Source: JAYPCI01 sp038124645 | GTDB taxonomy: Bacteria > Pseudomonadota > Alphaproteobacteria > Pelagibacterales > Pelagibacteraceae | NCBI GenBank assembly: GCA_038124645.1 | Contig: JAYPCI010000001.1 | Coordinates: forward strand, 99,742 to 163,741 | DNA length: 64,000 bases | Direction: 5' to 3' | Shown here: piece after piece, positions 53,765-61,185 of the stretch | Layout: the number at the start of each line of letters is the position of its first letter | Numbering within the stretch: position 1 is the first letter of the stretch | Translations under genes and position numbers: made by a program | The notes under the pieces: generated by a model | Databases searched by the model: none | What the model was told of the DNA's origin: nothing | The model's input: the letters and a program-made list of their open reading frames with translations, nothing else

Positions 53765-53772
53765 TAATTAAC

Positions 53773-54426
53773 ATGACCTATTCATTAAACACAACAATTA
53801 TAAAACCGCATTCAGGAAAAGAACCTAAAAACGCTGTTATACTTTGTCACGGTTATGGAGGGGATGGTAAAGATATTTCTTTACTAGCTGTTTATTGGAA
53901 AACGTTCTTACCAGAAACTATTTTTATTTGCCCTGATGCACCAGAAAAATGTGCTGTGAGTCCCACAGGGTATCAGTGGTTTGATTTAATGGATGAGAGC
54001 AAGGATCATATTTTAGCAAAATCATTAATCGCAGAAAGCAAGCTTAATAAATTAATTGATGAAGTTAAATCAAATTTAAATTTAAGTGCTTCAAGTATTG
54101 CTATCGGTGGTTTCAGCCAAGGTTGTATGATTACACTACAGACTGGATTAAAAAGAAAAGACAAAGTTAATTCTATATTAGGCTACTCTGGGAAAATTAT
54201 TGATAAAGAACATTTGAAAAATAATCTCATTTCAAAACCTAAAATTATGTTAATGCATGGCGATAAAGACGAAATTGTTCCAATAAATTTTTTATTAGAG
54301 TCAATAGATTTTTTTGCAGCTGCAAATTATCCAATCGAAAGCAAGATATTTCAAGGGGTAGAACACCGAATACCTACAGAAGGATCAAGTTTAGGTTTAC
54401 ATTTTTTAAAAAAAAATCTCTATTAA
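53773..54426 (+). CDS. Phospholipase/carboxylesterase-type hydrolase
   Basis: A 217-aa alpha/beta hydrolase of the LYPLA/EstB esterase group. ILCHGYGGDGKDIS near the start forms the oxyanion hole, the nucleophile is in IGGFSQGCMI, the acid in HGDKDEIVP, and the histidine in GVEHRIPTEG close to the end. Cytoplasmic, no signal. Substrate unknown: thioester or lipid ester hydrolysis is typical. A 50-base AT-rich gap lies before the HNH gene. Confidence 0.87.
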   Translation: MTYSLNTTIIKPHSGKEPKNAVILCHGYGGDGKDISLLAVYWKTFLPETIFICPDAPEKCAVSPTGYQWFDLMDESKDHILAKSLIAESKLNKLIDEVKSNLNLSASSIAIGGFSQGCMITLQTGLKRKDKVNSILGYSGKIIDKEHLKNNLISKPKIMLMHGDKDEIVPINFLLESIDFFAAANYPIESKIFQGVEHRIPTEGSSLGLHFLKKNLY

Positions 54427-54476
54427 TTTTTTAATACAAACTTGAATTATTTTCTTTATTATTATAACTTTTAAAT

Positions 54477-55046
54477 ATGATAATTGCTGCAAGTGAAAAA
54501 GTTCCATTAGAAAAATGTCCAGCGTTAGTTCTTAATGCAGATTTTAGGCCGCTTAGCTATTACCCCTTATCTCTGTGGTGCTGGCAGGATGCAGTTAAAT
54601 CAGTTTTCTTAAATAGAGTTAGTATCGTTTCAAACTATGAAAGAAAAATTAGAAGTCCATCATTTGAAATGCCGTTACCAAGTGTAATTGCTTTAAAAAA
54701 TTTTATTAAGCCCGCTGAACATCCAAACTTTACAAGATTTAATGTTTTTTTAAGAGATAAATTTACTTGCCAATATTGTGGCAGTAGATCCGATTTAACA
54801 TTTGATCATTTGCTACCAAAATCAAAGGGTGGAATTACTGATTGGGAAAATGTTGTTACTGCTTGTTCAACTTGCAATGTGAGAAAAGGCGGTAAACTAT
54901 ATCAACATTGTGATTTAAAACTTTTTAACAAACCTTTTAGACCAACGGTAGAAGATTTACACAAAAACGGTAAACATTTCCCTCCTAATTTCTTACATGA
55001 AAGTTGGATGGATTACTTGTACTGGGATATTGAACTTGAGCCTTAA
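54477..55046 (+). CDS. HNH endonuclease domain protein
   Basis: A 189-aa protein with an HNH nuclease domain in the second half. Two zinc-binding CxxC pairs (Cys98/Cys101 and Cys130/Cys133) bracket the catalytic His111 in TFDHLLPKSKGG and Asn125 in WENVV. The N-terminal half (VLNADFRPLSYYPLSLWCWQDAV) is a conserved extension typical of a widespread, chromosomally encoded group in alphaproteobacteria. Function is unknown; a DNA-repair or nicking role is possible. No restriction genes or mobile element lie nearby. Ends overlapping convergent coq7 by four bases. Confidence 0.88.
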   Translation: MIIAASEKVPLEKCPALVLNADFRPLSYYPLSLWCWQDAVKSVFLNRVSIVSNYERKIRSPSFEMPLPSVIALKNFIKPAEHPNFTRFNVFLRDKFTCQYCGSRSDLTFDHLLPKSKGGITDWENVVTACSTCNVRKGGKLYQHCDLKLFNKPFRPTVEDLHKNGKHFPPNFLHESWMDYLYWDIELEP

Positions 55047-55576
55047 ACTTTTTCTGAAATTGTAATTGCAATTCTTGAGGAAGTTTTAATTATTTTATCT
55101 AAAACACTATAAAAACCATCTTTAGTTGCGCCTTGCTCATAAGCTAAATCTTTATGATGTAATTCATCATCTCTGAATTTTTTGATTTTTGCTTTTAATT
55201 CATGCTCATCGTCTTGCAGTGTTTCAAGTTGCTTTTTATAGTGATTATCAATTACTTCCTCCACAGAAGCTGTGCAAAGCATTGCTGCTTTTTTTCCAAG
55301 CATAGCTGTTCCAAAACCTAAACCTAGGCCCAACAAATCCCACAAAGGTAAAAATTTTGTAGAATTAATTCCTCGCTTTTTAAGTTCCTTATCAAAATAT
55401 TCAAAGTGTTCGAACTCATGCTCTTTCATTTCCTCAATGGTTTTAAGCGTTTCATCATCTTGTTTAAAAGTTTTTAAAGCAAGGATTTGACCCTCATAAA
55501 TCTTAATCGCACCACGTTCTCCAGCATGATCTACTCTAATGATTTCTTCAAGACGCTTAGTATTTGTTTTTTTCAT
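55043..55576 (-). CDS. coq7: Demethoxyubiquinone hydroxylase (Coq7)
   Basis: Di-iron oxygenase adding the last hydroxyl in ubiquinone synthesis. 177 aa. Iron ligands are visible in RVDHAGERGAIKIYEGQ (Glu), EMKEHEFEHFEYF (ExxH), EEVIDNHY (Glu) and DDELHHKDLAYEQG (ExxH). The interior helix LLGLGLGFGTAMLGKKAAMLC is the membrane-contact hairpin. Overlaps dsbB by 20 bases on the same strand. The enzyme type (Coq7 rather than UbiF) is normal for alphaproteobacteria. Confidence 0.94.
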   Translation of the reverse strand: MKKTNTKRLEEIIRVDHAGERGAIKIYEGQILALKTFKQDDETLKTIEEMKEHEFEHFEYFDKELKKRGINSTKFLPLWDLLGLGLGFGTAMLGKKAAMLCTASVEEVIDNHYKKQLETLQDDEHELKAKIKKFRDDELHHKDLAYEQGATKDGFYSVLDKIIKTSSRIAITISEKV

Positions 55577-56045
55577 AATTAAATAAAATTTTAGTTATAA
55601 TTACACTAACGCCAAGAGAAATAAATAGATTTATTGTAGCAAGGGAAAAAGTAAATATTCTAAAATCTACATTTTTACAACTAACAGAGTTATTCTGAAG
55701 ACTTGCCAAGAGATCTTCAGTATTCATTAAATTCTCATTTGTATTAAAAAGACAGACTAAAGACTCATCAAAAAAACCTTGCTCAATTCCAACATGGTAA
55801 AATGAAACAATCACGCCTAAAACAAATGATACTAAAATAAAAGAGATCAATATTCTTTGAAATTTTTTTAAAGTCAAAATAATCAAACTTAAAATTAAAG
55901 TTACCCAATAAGGTATTCTCTCAATCAAGCATAAATTACAAGGTTTATACATTAAAATATGCTCGATATAATAAGCGGTGCCTAAAGTGATAACAGAAAG
56001 CATCACTAAAAAAATTGCTAACTTATGTACTGATAGATTTAACAT
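55557..56045 (-). CDS. dsbB: Disulfide bond formation protein DsbB
   Basis: Inner-membrane quinone reductase that reoxidises DsbA. 162 aa with four hydrophobic helices. First redox pair CNLC in YKPCNLCLIERIPYW (about residues 36-39); second pair Cys in DESLVCLFN and NSVSCKN in the second periplasmic loop. Located just downstream of a DedA/YqaA-type gene (four bases) and upstream of coq7, so it shares quinone biology with its neighbour. No dsbA in this window. Confidence 0.9.
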   Translation of the reverse strand: MLNLSVHKLAIFLVMLSVITLGTAYYIEHILMYKPCNLCLIERIPYWVTLILSLIILTLKKFQRILISFILVSFVLGVIVSFYHVGIEQGFFDESLVCLFNTNENLMNTEDLLASLQNNSVSCKNVDFRIFTFSLATINLFISLGVSVIITKILFNYEKNKY

Positions 56046-56049
56046 TTAT

Positions 56050-56646
56050 TTATTTAAAAAAAATATAAACCAAGGCAAATAAAGTTACTAAAATTAAGCC
56101 AATCAACATGGAATAAAATCCACCTTTAGTTTCAAAAAATTTAACAAAACTTTCACCAAATTTGAAGGTTAAATAAGAGACTACAAAGAAACGTAAGCCC
56201 CTAGAAATTAAACAAACTAGAAAAAAAAGATAAATATTAAAACTCAAAAAACCACTAGTTATTGTAAAGACTTTGAAAGGGATGGGTGTAAATCCTGCTA
56301 AAAAAAGACTGATCAACCATAAAAGTGATCCTTGATTATTGTTAATGTTATTTTTTATATCTACAAATTTTTCTTCATAGCCATAAAAATTAATAATAGA
56401 CATAGCCAAATCTATAAAAATATAGCCCAGGAAATATCCTAACAATCCTCCCAGAGTTGACCAGATCGTAGCGATTAAAAATATTTTAAAATAACCTTTT
56501 TTATTGGCTAAAACCATTGGCGCAATCATTACATCTGGTGGTATTGGAAAAAAAGAACTCTCCGTAAACGACAAAATCCCTAGCCAGAGTTTAGCTAAAC
56601 GATGACCGGCTAATTCTAGGCATTTATCGTATAGTTTTCTAAACAT
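56050..56646 (-). CDS. YqaA/DedA family membrane protein
   Basis: About 198 aa with five or six hydrophobic segments. Contains FTESSFFPIPPDVMIAPMVLANKKG and GGLLGYFLGY, and later LWLISLFLAGFTPIPFKVFTITSGFLSFN, which are the SNARE-associated (DedA) motifs in the YqaA subgroup. A start at 56646 (MFRKLYDKC) is preferred over 56700, because the longer form would overlap the divergent gene at 56689. Family members affect membrane lipid translocation or proton motive force; exact role unknown. Confidence 0.85.
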   Translation of the reverse strand: MFRKLYDKCLELAGHRLAKLWLGILSFTESSFFPIPPDVMIAPMVLANKKGYFKIFLIATIWSTLGGLLGYFLGYIFIDLAMSIINFYGYEEKFVDIKNNINNNQGSLLWLISLFLAGFTPIPFKVFTITSGFLSFNIYLFFLVCLISRGLRFFVVSYLTFKFGESFVKFFETKGGFYSMLIGLILVTLFALVYIFFK

Positions 56647-56688
56647 TTTATTATTTATAAATCTTTTAAATTTTATTACTATTGAAAT

Positions 56689-56874
56689 ATGAATATTCAA
56701 TGCACAATATTAAAATTTATTTTTAGTATTATACTGTCTCCAATCGTTATTTATGCTGTTCTGTTTTCAGCTAAAATATTTGGAGCAGAATACCAATTGA
56801 CACATGGTGAATCGTTTATAATTTGGCTTTTAATGGCTATTTTGATAAACCAAAGTGTTACTTGGAAAAAGTAA
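56689..56874 (+). CDS. Small membrane protein, unknown function
   Basis: A 61-aa frame with two hydrophobic segments (about residues 7-28 and 44-56) and a basic end WKK. It starts 42 bases from the divergent DedA-like gene and nine bases before the BASS transporter gene, so it is probably the first gene of that operon. No family is recognised. The coding call rests on spacing and composition and is moderately secure. Confidence 0.55.
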   Translation: MNIQCTILKFIFSIILSPIVIYAVLFSAKIFGAEYQLTHGESFIIWLLMAILINQSVTWKK

Positions 56875-56883
56875 AAGTAAGTT

Positions 56884-57729
56884 ATGGAAATTGTCACCAA
56901 GATTGCCCCTTTGGCTTTAGCATTAATTATGCTGGGTTTAGGCTTAGGATTATCAATAGCAGATTTTGGCAGAGTATTAAGAAGTCCTAAAGATTTTATC
57001 ACAGGATTTATTGGGCAGGTAATCTTACTTCCAATTGTTGCGTTTATTTTAATTAAGGTCTTTACCTTGTCGCCTGAATTAGCCCTTGGCGTGATGATAA
57101 TTGCTGCAGCACCAGGTGGGGTTACATCAAATGTTTTAACTAAATTTGCTAACGGTGATGTTGCTTTATCAGTGAGTTTAACCGCAGTAGTTAGTTTGCT
57201 TTCTATATTTACTGTTCCTTTGATAATTTACAATGCTGCGAACTTGATCGGTATTGAAATTGTTAAAGAAATTTCTATGTTAACAATATCATTTAAGATG
57301 TTTCTGGTTGTAACAGTTCCAGTTTTAATTGGTATGATTGTTAGAAGTTTTTTTACAAGTTTTATAGACACTAAAACACGTTTAATCCAAAGACTCTCAA
57401 TAATTTTATTCATTATAGTATTTGCTGCTATTTGGATTGAAGAGTGGGATAACATATTAAATTATTTATCAAGTGCTGGTTTAATCACTTTAATGCTCAA
57501 CATCATTATGATTTTTTTGGGTTATTATATTGCAAAATTTTTTGCTAGCGGGTTACCACAAAGAAAGTGTATTTCATTGGAGTGTGGTTTACAAAATGGA
57601 ACTTTAGCTGTCTTTGTAGCTACTCAATTATTTGATGATATTGCATTCATGGTGCCCACAGCTGCCTATGCTTTAATTATGTTTGTAACAGCAATAATTT
57701 TTGTTCTCATCATCAGAAAAATCAATTAG
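56884..57729 (+). CDS. Bile acid:sodium symporter (BASS) family transporter
   Basis: A 281-aa membrane protein with about nine or ten hydrophobic helices. The hallmarks of the BASS fold are present: LGVMIIAAAPGGVTSNVLTKFANGDVALSVSLTAV in the first crossing region and ECGLQNGTLAVFVATQLF in the second; conserved Glu and Gln bind sodium in homologues. Substrates range over organic anions and amino-acid-like compounds; not bile acids here. It follows the small membrane protein with a 9-base gap and is followed by tRNA-Leu after 16 bases. Confidence 0.88.
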   Translation: MEIVTKIAPLALALIMLGLGLGLSIADFGRVLRSPKDFITGFIGQVILLPIVAFILIKVFTLSPELALGVMIIAAAPGGVTSNVLTKFANGDVALSVSLTAVVSLLSIFTVPLIIYNAANLIGIEIVKEISMLTISFKMFLVVTVPVLIGMIVRSFFTSFIDTKTRLIQRLSIILFIIVFAAIWIEEWDNILNYLSSAGLITLMLNIIMIFLGYYIAKFFASGLPQRKCISLECGLQNGTLAVFVATQLFDDIAFMVPTAAYALIMFVTAIIFVLIIRKIN

Positions 57730-57745
57730 ATTAATTGAAAAAAAA

Positions 57746-57832
57746 GGGCGAATGGCGGAACTGGTAGACGCGTTGGACTCAAAATCCAATGGTAGCAATA
57801 CTGTGAGAGTTCGAGTCTCTCTTTGCCCACCA
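57746..57832 (+). tRNA. tRNA-Leu (anticodon CAA)
   Basis: 87 nt including an encoded CCA. Acceptor stem GGGCGAA/TTTGCCC with one G:T pair, D-loop with TGGTAGACGC, anticodon stem TTGGA/TCCAA around loop CTCAAAA (anticodon CAA, reads UUG), a short variable arm (GGTAGCAATACTG), and T-arm GAGAGTTCGAGTCTCTC. The type II variable region confirms leucine identity. The next start codon is only four bases beyond the CCA. Confidence 0.97.
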
Positions 57833-57836
57833 TATT

Positions 57837-59519
57837 ATGAATGAAAGTAAATTAAATAGTTTAGTTGAATTATATTTTAAAACAGTCAAAGAGATTGATG
57901 GAAAAAAACCATTTTTACAATGGTTAAAACCTGATCAAAAAGTTTTTACTTGGAATGATGTAACTCAAAGAATATTTAAACTAACAGGAAAAATTAAATC
58001 GATTATCAATGAAGGTGATCGATGTTTAATTCTTTCAGAGAATAGACCCGAGTGGTTAATTTCAGATATTTCAATTATGAATGCGGGTGGAATCTCCGTC
58101 CCAATTTTCACCACTTATTCAGCTAGTGACTACGAATACATTCTTAACGATTGCAAGCCATCTTTAATTATTGTTTCAAACAATGATCAATTTGAAAAGA
58201 TTAAGCAATTTATAAATCCTGATTTACAAAAAATTATTTCTTTCGAAAAAATTGATGCAAAAAGTCTAGTGCTTGAAAATATTTTTAAAGAGGAAAAAAG
58301 TGACCCTATTGTAAATCACAATTTACACAGATCCAGTCCTGCTTGCATAATCTATACCTCAGGTACTTCTGGCAATCCTAAAGGAGTGGTTCTCAGCCAC
58401 GGTGGAATTTTAGCAAATTGCGAAGGTGCTTTTGAACTGCTACAGCCTTTAGTCAGCAAAAGAGACCCAGTATTTTTAACCTGGCTCCCACTATCACATT
58501 CTTATGAGCATACAGTTCAATTTGTACAAATCCTGTTAGGCGCAAAAATATTTTATGCAGAAAGCCTTGAAAAATTGCTGACAAATATTGCAGAAGCTAA
58601 ACCAACGATTATGACAGCGGTACCAAGATTTTATCAAAATCTCTTTAATAAAATAAATGGTAATTTTTCTAAACAAACTGGTTTAAAGAAAAAACTGATA
58701 AATCAGACTACAACGTTAGGCATAAAATTGCTTAATAAACAGAATCTTAAAATATCTGAAAAGTTGATGAATTTTATTTGTGAAAAATTAGTCAGAGCCA
58801 AGGTAAAAAAACAGTTTGGAGGCAATTTACAAGCCTTTGTTTCTGGAGGAGGGCCGTTAGATAAAGGAGTGGGTGAATTTTTGAATTCCATAGGTTTACC
58901 TACTTTACAAGGTTATGGTCTAACAGAAACCTCCCCTGTGGTTAGTTGCAATTTACCAGAGAATGTGAAAGTTGAAACAGTAGGACCTCCCTTTAAAACT
59001 AATCAAGTCAAGCTAGCTGATGATGGAGAAATCCTTGTTAAGGGTGAAAATGTAATGCTAGGCTATTGGAACAAACCTGAAGAGACAAAAAAAATTATTC
59101 AAAATGGATGGTTATATACAGGTGATATTGGAGAGTTCGACAAAGATGGTAATCTTAAAATAACTGATCGAAAAAAAGATTTAATTGTTAATCATGGTGG
59201 CGACAATATTTCTCCAAGCAAAATAGAAAATATTTGTTGTTTAAATCAAGAAATTAAACAAACTTTTGTTTATGGTGACAAAAAAAATTATTTAGTTGCG
59301 TTATTTGTTGTAGACGCAAACAATCAAGATAAAAAGAAAATTAGTTCAATTCTTGAAGAAATTAATAAAAATCTTTCAAATATTGAAAAAATTAAAAAGT
59401 TTTTACTAATAACAGAGGAATTTTCTATTGCTAATGGAATGTTAACACCAACATTAAAACAAAAAAGAAAAAAAATTTTAGAAAAATATAAACAACAATT
59501 AGAGAATCTTTATAATTAA
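57837..59519 (+). CDS. Long-chain acyl-CoA synthetase (AMP-binding)
   Basis: A 560-aa adenylate-forming enzyme. ATP motif IIYTSGTSGNPKGVVLSHGG at about residues 177-196, LQGYGLTETSPVVSCN, YTGDIGEFDKDGNLKITDRKKDLIVNHGGDNISPSKIE. It resembles the long FadD15/ACSL-like group and probably activates fatty acids. It starts at 57837, four bases after the tRNA-Leu CCA end; no later ATG is plausible because the N-terminal helix (SLVELYFKTVKEIDGKKPFLQW) begins there. No ribosome binding site can lie outside the tRNA, so the tRNA 3' arm forms its leader. Confidence 0.92.
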   Translation: MNESKLNSLVELYFKTVKEIDGKKPFLQWLKPDQKVFTWNDVTQRIFKLTGKIKSIINEGDRCLILSENRPEWLISDISIMNAGGISVPIFTTYSASDYEYILNDCKPSLIIVSNNDQFEKIKQFINPDLQKIISFEKIDAKSLVLENIFKEEKSDPIVNHNLHRSSPACIIYTSGTSGNPKGVVLSHGGILANCEGAFELLQPLVSKRDPVFLTWLPLSHSYEHTVQFVQILLGAKIFYAESLEKLLTNIAEAKPTIMTAVPRFYQNLFNKINGNFSKQTGLKKKLINQTTTLGIKLLNKQNLKISEKLMNFICEKLVRAKVKKQFGGNLQAFVSGGGPLDKGVGEFLNSIGLPTLQGYGLTETSPVVSCNLPENVKVETVGPPFKTNQVKLADDGEILVKGENVMLGYWNKPEETKKIIQNGWLYTGDIGEFDKDGNLKITDRKKDLIVNHGGDNISPSKIENICCLNQEIKQTFVYGDKKNYLVALFVVDANNQDKKKISSILEEINKNLSNIEKIKKFLLITEEFSIANGMLTPTLKQKRKKILEKYKQQLENLYN

Positions 59520-59528
59520 AACAATTTG

Positions 59529-59557
59529 TTAAAAGTGTTGGTATTATTAACTTTTAA
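59529..59557 (+). other. AT-rich hairpin after the acyl-CoA synthetase
   Basis: TTAAAAGT (59529-59536), 13-base loop, ACTTTTAA (59550-59557). It is too AT-rich to be a confident terminator. The rest of 59520-59618 is nearly pure A/T; a second inverted repeat ACAAAT-AA-ATTTGT occupies 59603-59616 immediately before a -35 box. Confidence 0.3.
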
Positions 59558-59618
59558 ATCAATTAAAAAAAATTTAAAAAATTTAATTTTTTAAAAAAAT
59601 TTACAAATAAATTTGTGT

Positions 59619-59647
59619 TTGACATGAATGAAAAAAAAACTAATGAT
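59619..59647 (+). promoter_or_regulatory. Promoter of the small basic protein gene
   Basis: TTGACA (59619-59624), 17-base spacer, AATGAT (59642-59647). The inverted repeat ACAAATAAATTTGT ends three bases upstream and could be an operator or UP-like sequence. The predicted leader contains a CGAATC/GATTCG hairpin (59660-59680) just before the GGGAGA ribosome binding site. Confidence 0.5.
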
Positions 59648-59699
59648 TGTAATTAATAACGAATCAAATAAAAAGATTCGAAAAAAAAGGGAGAAAACG

Positions 59700-59771
59700 A
59701 TGGCTAAACGAAGAAAAAAAGCTAAAAAGAAAACTAAGAAAAAAGCTAAGAAAAGAAGAAGAAGAAGATAG
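59700..59771 (+). CDS. Very small Lys/Arg-rich protein (23 aa)
   Basis: The peptide MAKRRKKAKKKTKKKAKKRR ends in three more Arg, and consists almost only of Lys, Arg, Ala and Thr. It has a good ribosome binding site (AAAGGGAGA), a plausible promoter, and a very strong terminator, so it is an expressed stand-alone unit rather than a chance frame. The composition resembles the tails of bacterial histone H1-like proteins and of small ribosomal proteins. DNA or RNA compaction is the obvious guess; nothing more can be stated. Similar tiny basic genes occur in related streamlined bacteria, to my recollection. Confidence 0.75.
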   Translation: MAKRRKKAKKKTKKKAKKRRRRR

Positions 59772-59785
59772 TTTTTTTCTTAACT

Positions 59786-59825
59786 AAACGCCCTTTTTTT
59801 TATTTTGAAAAAAGGGCGTTTTTTT
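59786..59825 (+). terminator. Strong bidirectional terminator
   Basis: AAACGCCCTTTTTT, an eight- or nine-base loop (TTATTTTG), then AAAAAAGGGCGTTTTTTT: a long stem with T-runs on both strands. It ends the small basic gene on plus and the carD operon on minus, whose stop codon is at 59824. Confidence 0.92.
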
Positions 59826-60414
59826 ATATCTCAGTATTTTCAACTCTTCCTAAAGCTTTATTAAGTTTCTTTTTAGTTTCTTCCTGATTTAGATTAAGTG
59901 CAACCTCAAATTCTGCTTGAAGTCTTTCATAAGCTTTTTCAAATAATTGTCTTTCACTGTAGGATTGATCGGCAATAATGTCTGTATTTTTGTTTAAGTC
60001 TCTAACCACCTCAGCTAATTCATAGATATTACCTGAATTGATTTTTTGATCATACTCTTGGGCTCTTCTACTCCACATATTTCTCTTAATTTTTGGCTTA
60101 CCCTTTAAAATTGTCATACATTTATTTATCTGTGAAGTAGTTGCTATGGGTCGAAGTTTCGACTGCTGATTAAGCGGCACTGACAAAGTTAGTTTATCTC
60201 TATCAACTGAAATTTTGTAAAATTGAATATCGATTTGTCCAATATTTGCTTTCTCAATAGCTAATATTTTTCCAACGCCATGTTTTGGATAAACTACATG
60301 ATCTTTGACATTATATAGTTTTTTTTCAGTGGGTTGTTTTTTGATTTTAGCAATTTGTATTTTTTCTTCTTGTCCAGACTTAATAGTTTGTTGATTAATT
60401 TTCTTATTTTCTTC
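59824..60414 (-). CDS. CarD/CdnL-family transcription regulator (start in gap)
   Basis: 196 visible residues; the start lies in the adjoining gap. NVKDHVVYPKHGVGKILAIEK is the CarD-like RNA-polymerase-binding (RID) Tudor domain; the following LRPIATTSQINKCMTILKGKPKIKRNMWSRRAQEYDQKINSG and ELAEVVRDLN, SYSERQLFEKAYERL match the C-terminal DNA-binding helical domain. CarD proteins bind the beta subunit and stabilise open promoter complexes, often at rRNA promoters. The N-terminal extension ahead of the domain is Gln/Lys-rich. It follows fdxA; the continuous reading through the gap is an artefact. Confidence 0.9.
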   Translation of the reverse strand, partial: EENKKINQQTIKSGQEEKIQIAKIKKQPTEKKLYNVKDHVVYPKHGVGKILAIEKANIGQIDIQFYKISVDRDKLTLSVPLNQQSKLRPIATTSQINKCMTILKGKPKIKRNMWSRRAQEYDQKINSGNIYELAEVVRDLNKNTDIIADQSYSERQLFEKAYERLQAEFEVALNLNQEETKKKLNKALGRVENTEI

Positions 60415-60514
60415 NNNNNNNNNNNNNNNNNNNNNNNNNNNNNNNNNNNNNNNNNNNNNNNNNNNNNNNNNNNNNNNNNNNNNNNNNNNNNNNNNNNNNN
60501 NNNNNNNNNNNNNN
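60415..60514. other. Assembly gap (100 N) between fdxA and carD
   Basis: Exactly 100 N. It hides the 3' end of fdxA and the 5' end of carD. Real length is unknown. Confidence 0.95.
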
Positions 60515-60807
60515 TCATCTCTAAATTTTTCATGATCTTTTAAAGGATCCTTTTTTTTATTAATATTTGGCCATAAAGTTGAATATTTTTTATTTATTAA
60601 AAGCCATTTATCCTTGTTTTCAACTTCGACTTGATCAGACACAATAGCATTTATTGGACACTCTGGCTCACACACCCCACAATCGATACATTCATCAGGA
60701 TTTATAACTAGCATATTTTCACCCTCATAAAAACAATCAACTGGACAAACCTCGACACAATCAGTCAGTTTACATTTTATACATTCGTCTTTAACTATAT
60801 ATGTCAC
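60515..60807 (-). CDS. fdxA: 7Fe ferredoxin FdxA (3' end in gap)
   Basis: 97 residues of a seven-iron ferredoxin; the last 10-15 are lost in the gap. [3Fe-4S]/[4Fe-4S] ligands: Cys9, Cys17, Cys21 and Cys25 in [19 protein letters not shown], and the second set in [34 protein letters not shown] is the usual FdxA C-terminal signature. An extra Cys12 falls between the two ligand positions, a common feature. Overlaps the TerB-like gene by four bases. Probably an electron carrier; partner unknown. Confidence 0.92.
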
Positions 60808-61181
60808 TGGTTTGAGATTTCTTTTTTAATTTTGTTCGACAAATATACAGGAAAATAAATTAAACTACAGATCTTTTTTATTATTGTATCCTCATATATT
60901 GATACAGAATTATCTGAAACAATAATAATCCATAAGTCTTTAATAATTGTTGCTTTTTCTTTTATGGTCATTTTTTTTAACTCCTTAGTAAAAATAAGAA
61001 TATCATTAGATTTTTTTTCTAAATCTTCTGCATTGCTAAACACTTTTTCAACCTCTTTTTCGTCCAAATAAGACTTTATAAATTTTTTTATTAATGCTCT
61101 TTCTTTTTCTGAATAATGATCATCAATTTTCGCAACATGAATTAAGAGGGCCGTTATATAAAGAATTTGATCTTGACTCAT
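60804..61181 (-). CDS. TerB-like (tellurite-resistance B fold) protein
   Basis: A 125-aa helical, cytoplasmic protein. The N-terminal [30 protein letters not shown] and the later [34 protein letters not shown] match the acidic TerB/DjlA-N fold, which carries metal-binding acidic residues. No other ter genes are near, so tellurite resistance should not be inferred. It sits between the helicase and fdxA, four-base overlap with fdxA, where several alphaproteobacteria have an S4-domain protein. Confidence 0.75.
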   Translation of the reverse strand: MSQDQILYITALLIHVAKIDDHYSEKERALIKKFIKSYLDEKEVEKVFSNAEDLEKKSNDILIFTKELKKMTIKEKATIIKDLWIIIVSDNSVSIYEDTIIKKICSLIYFPVYLSNKIKKEISNQ

Positions 61182-61185
61182 AAAT

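Noticed and set aside
54477..55046. Restriction-modification or homing nuclease locus
   Set aside because: The HNH gene has no methyltransferase, intron or repeat next to it; it looks like a stable chromosomal gene.
59824..60807. Ferredoxin-CarD fusion
   Set aside because: The 100-N gap merely bridges two frames; FdxA has its usual C-terminal signature just before the gap, and CarD has its own domain after it.
60804..61181. Tellurite resistance operon
   Set aside because: Only a TerB fold protein is present; no terC, terD or terZ is nearby.
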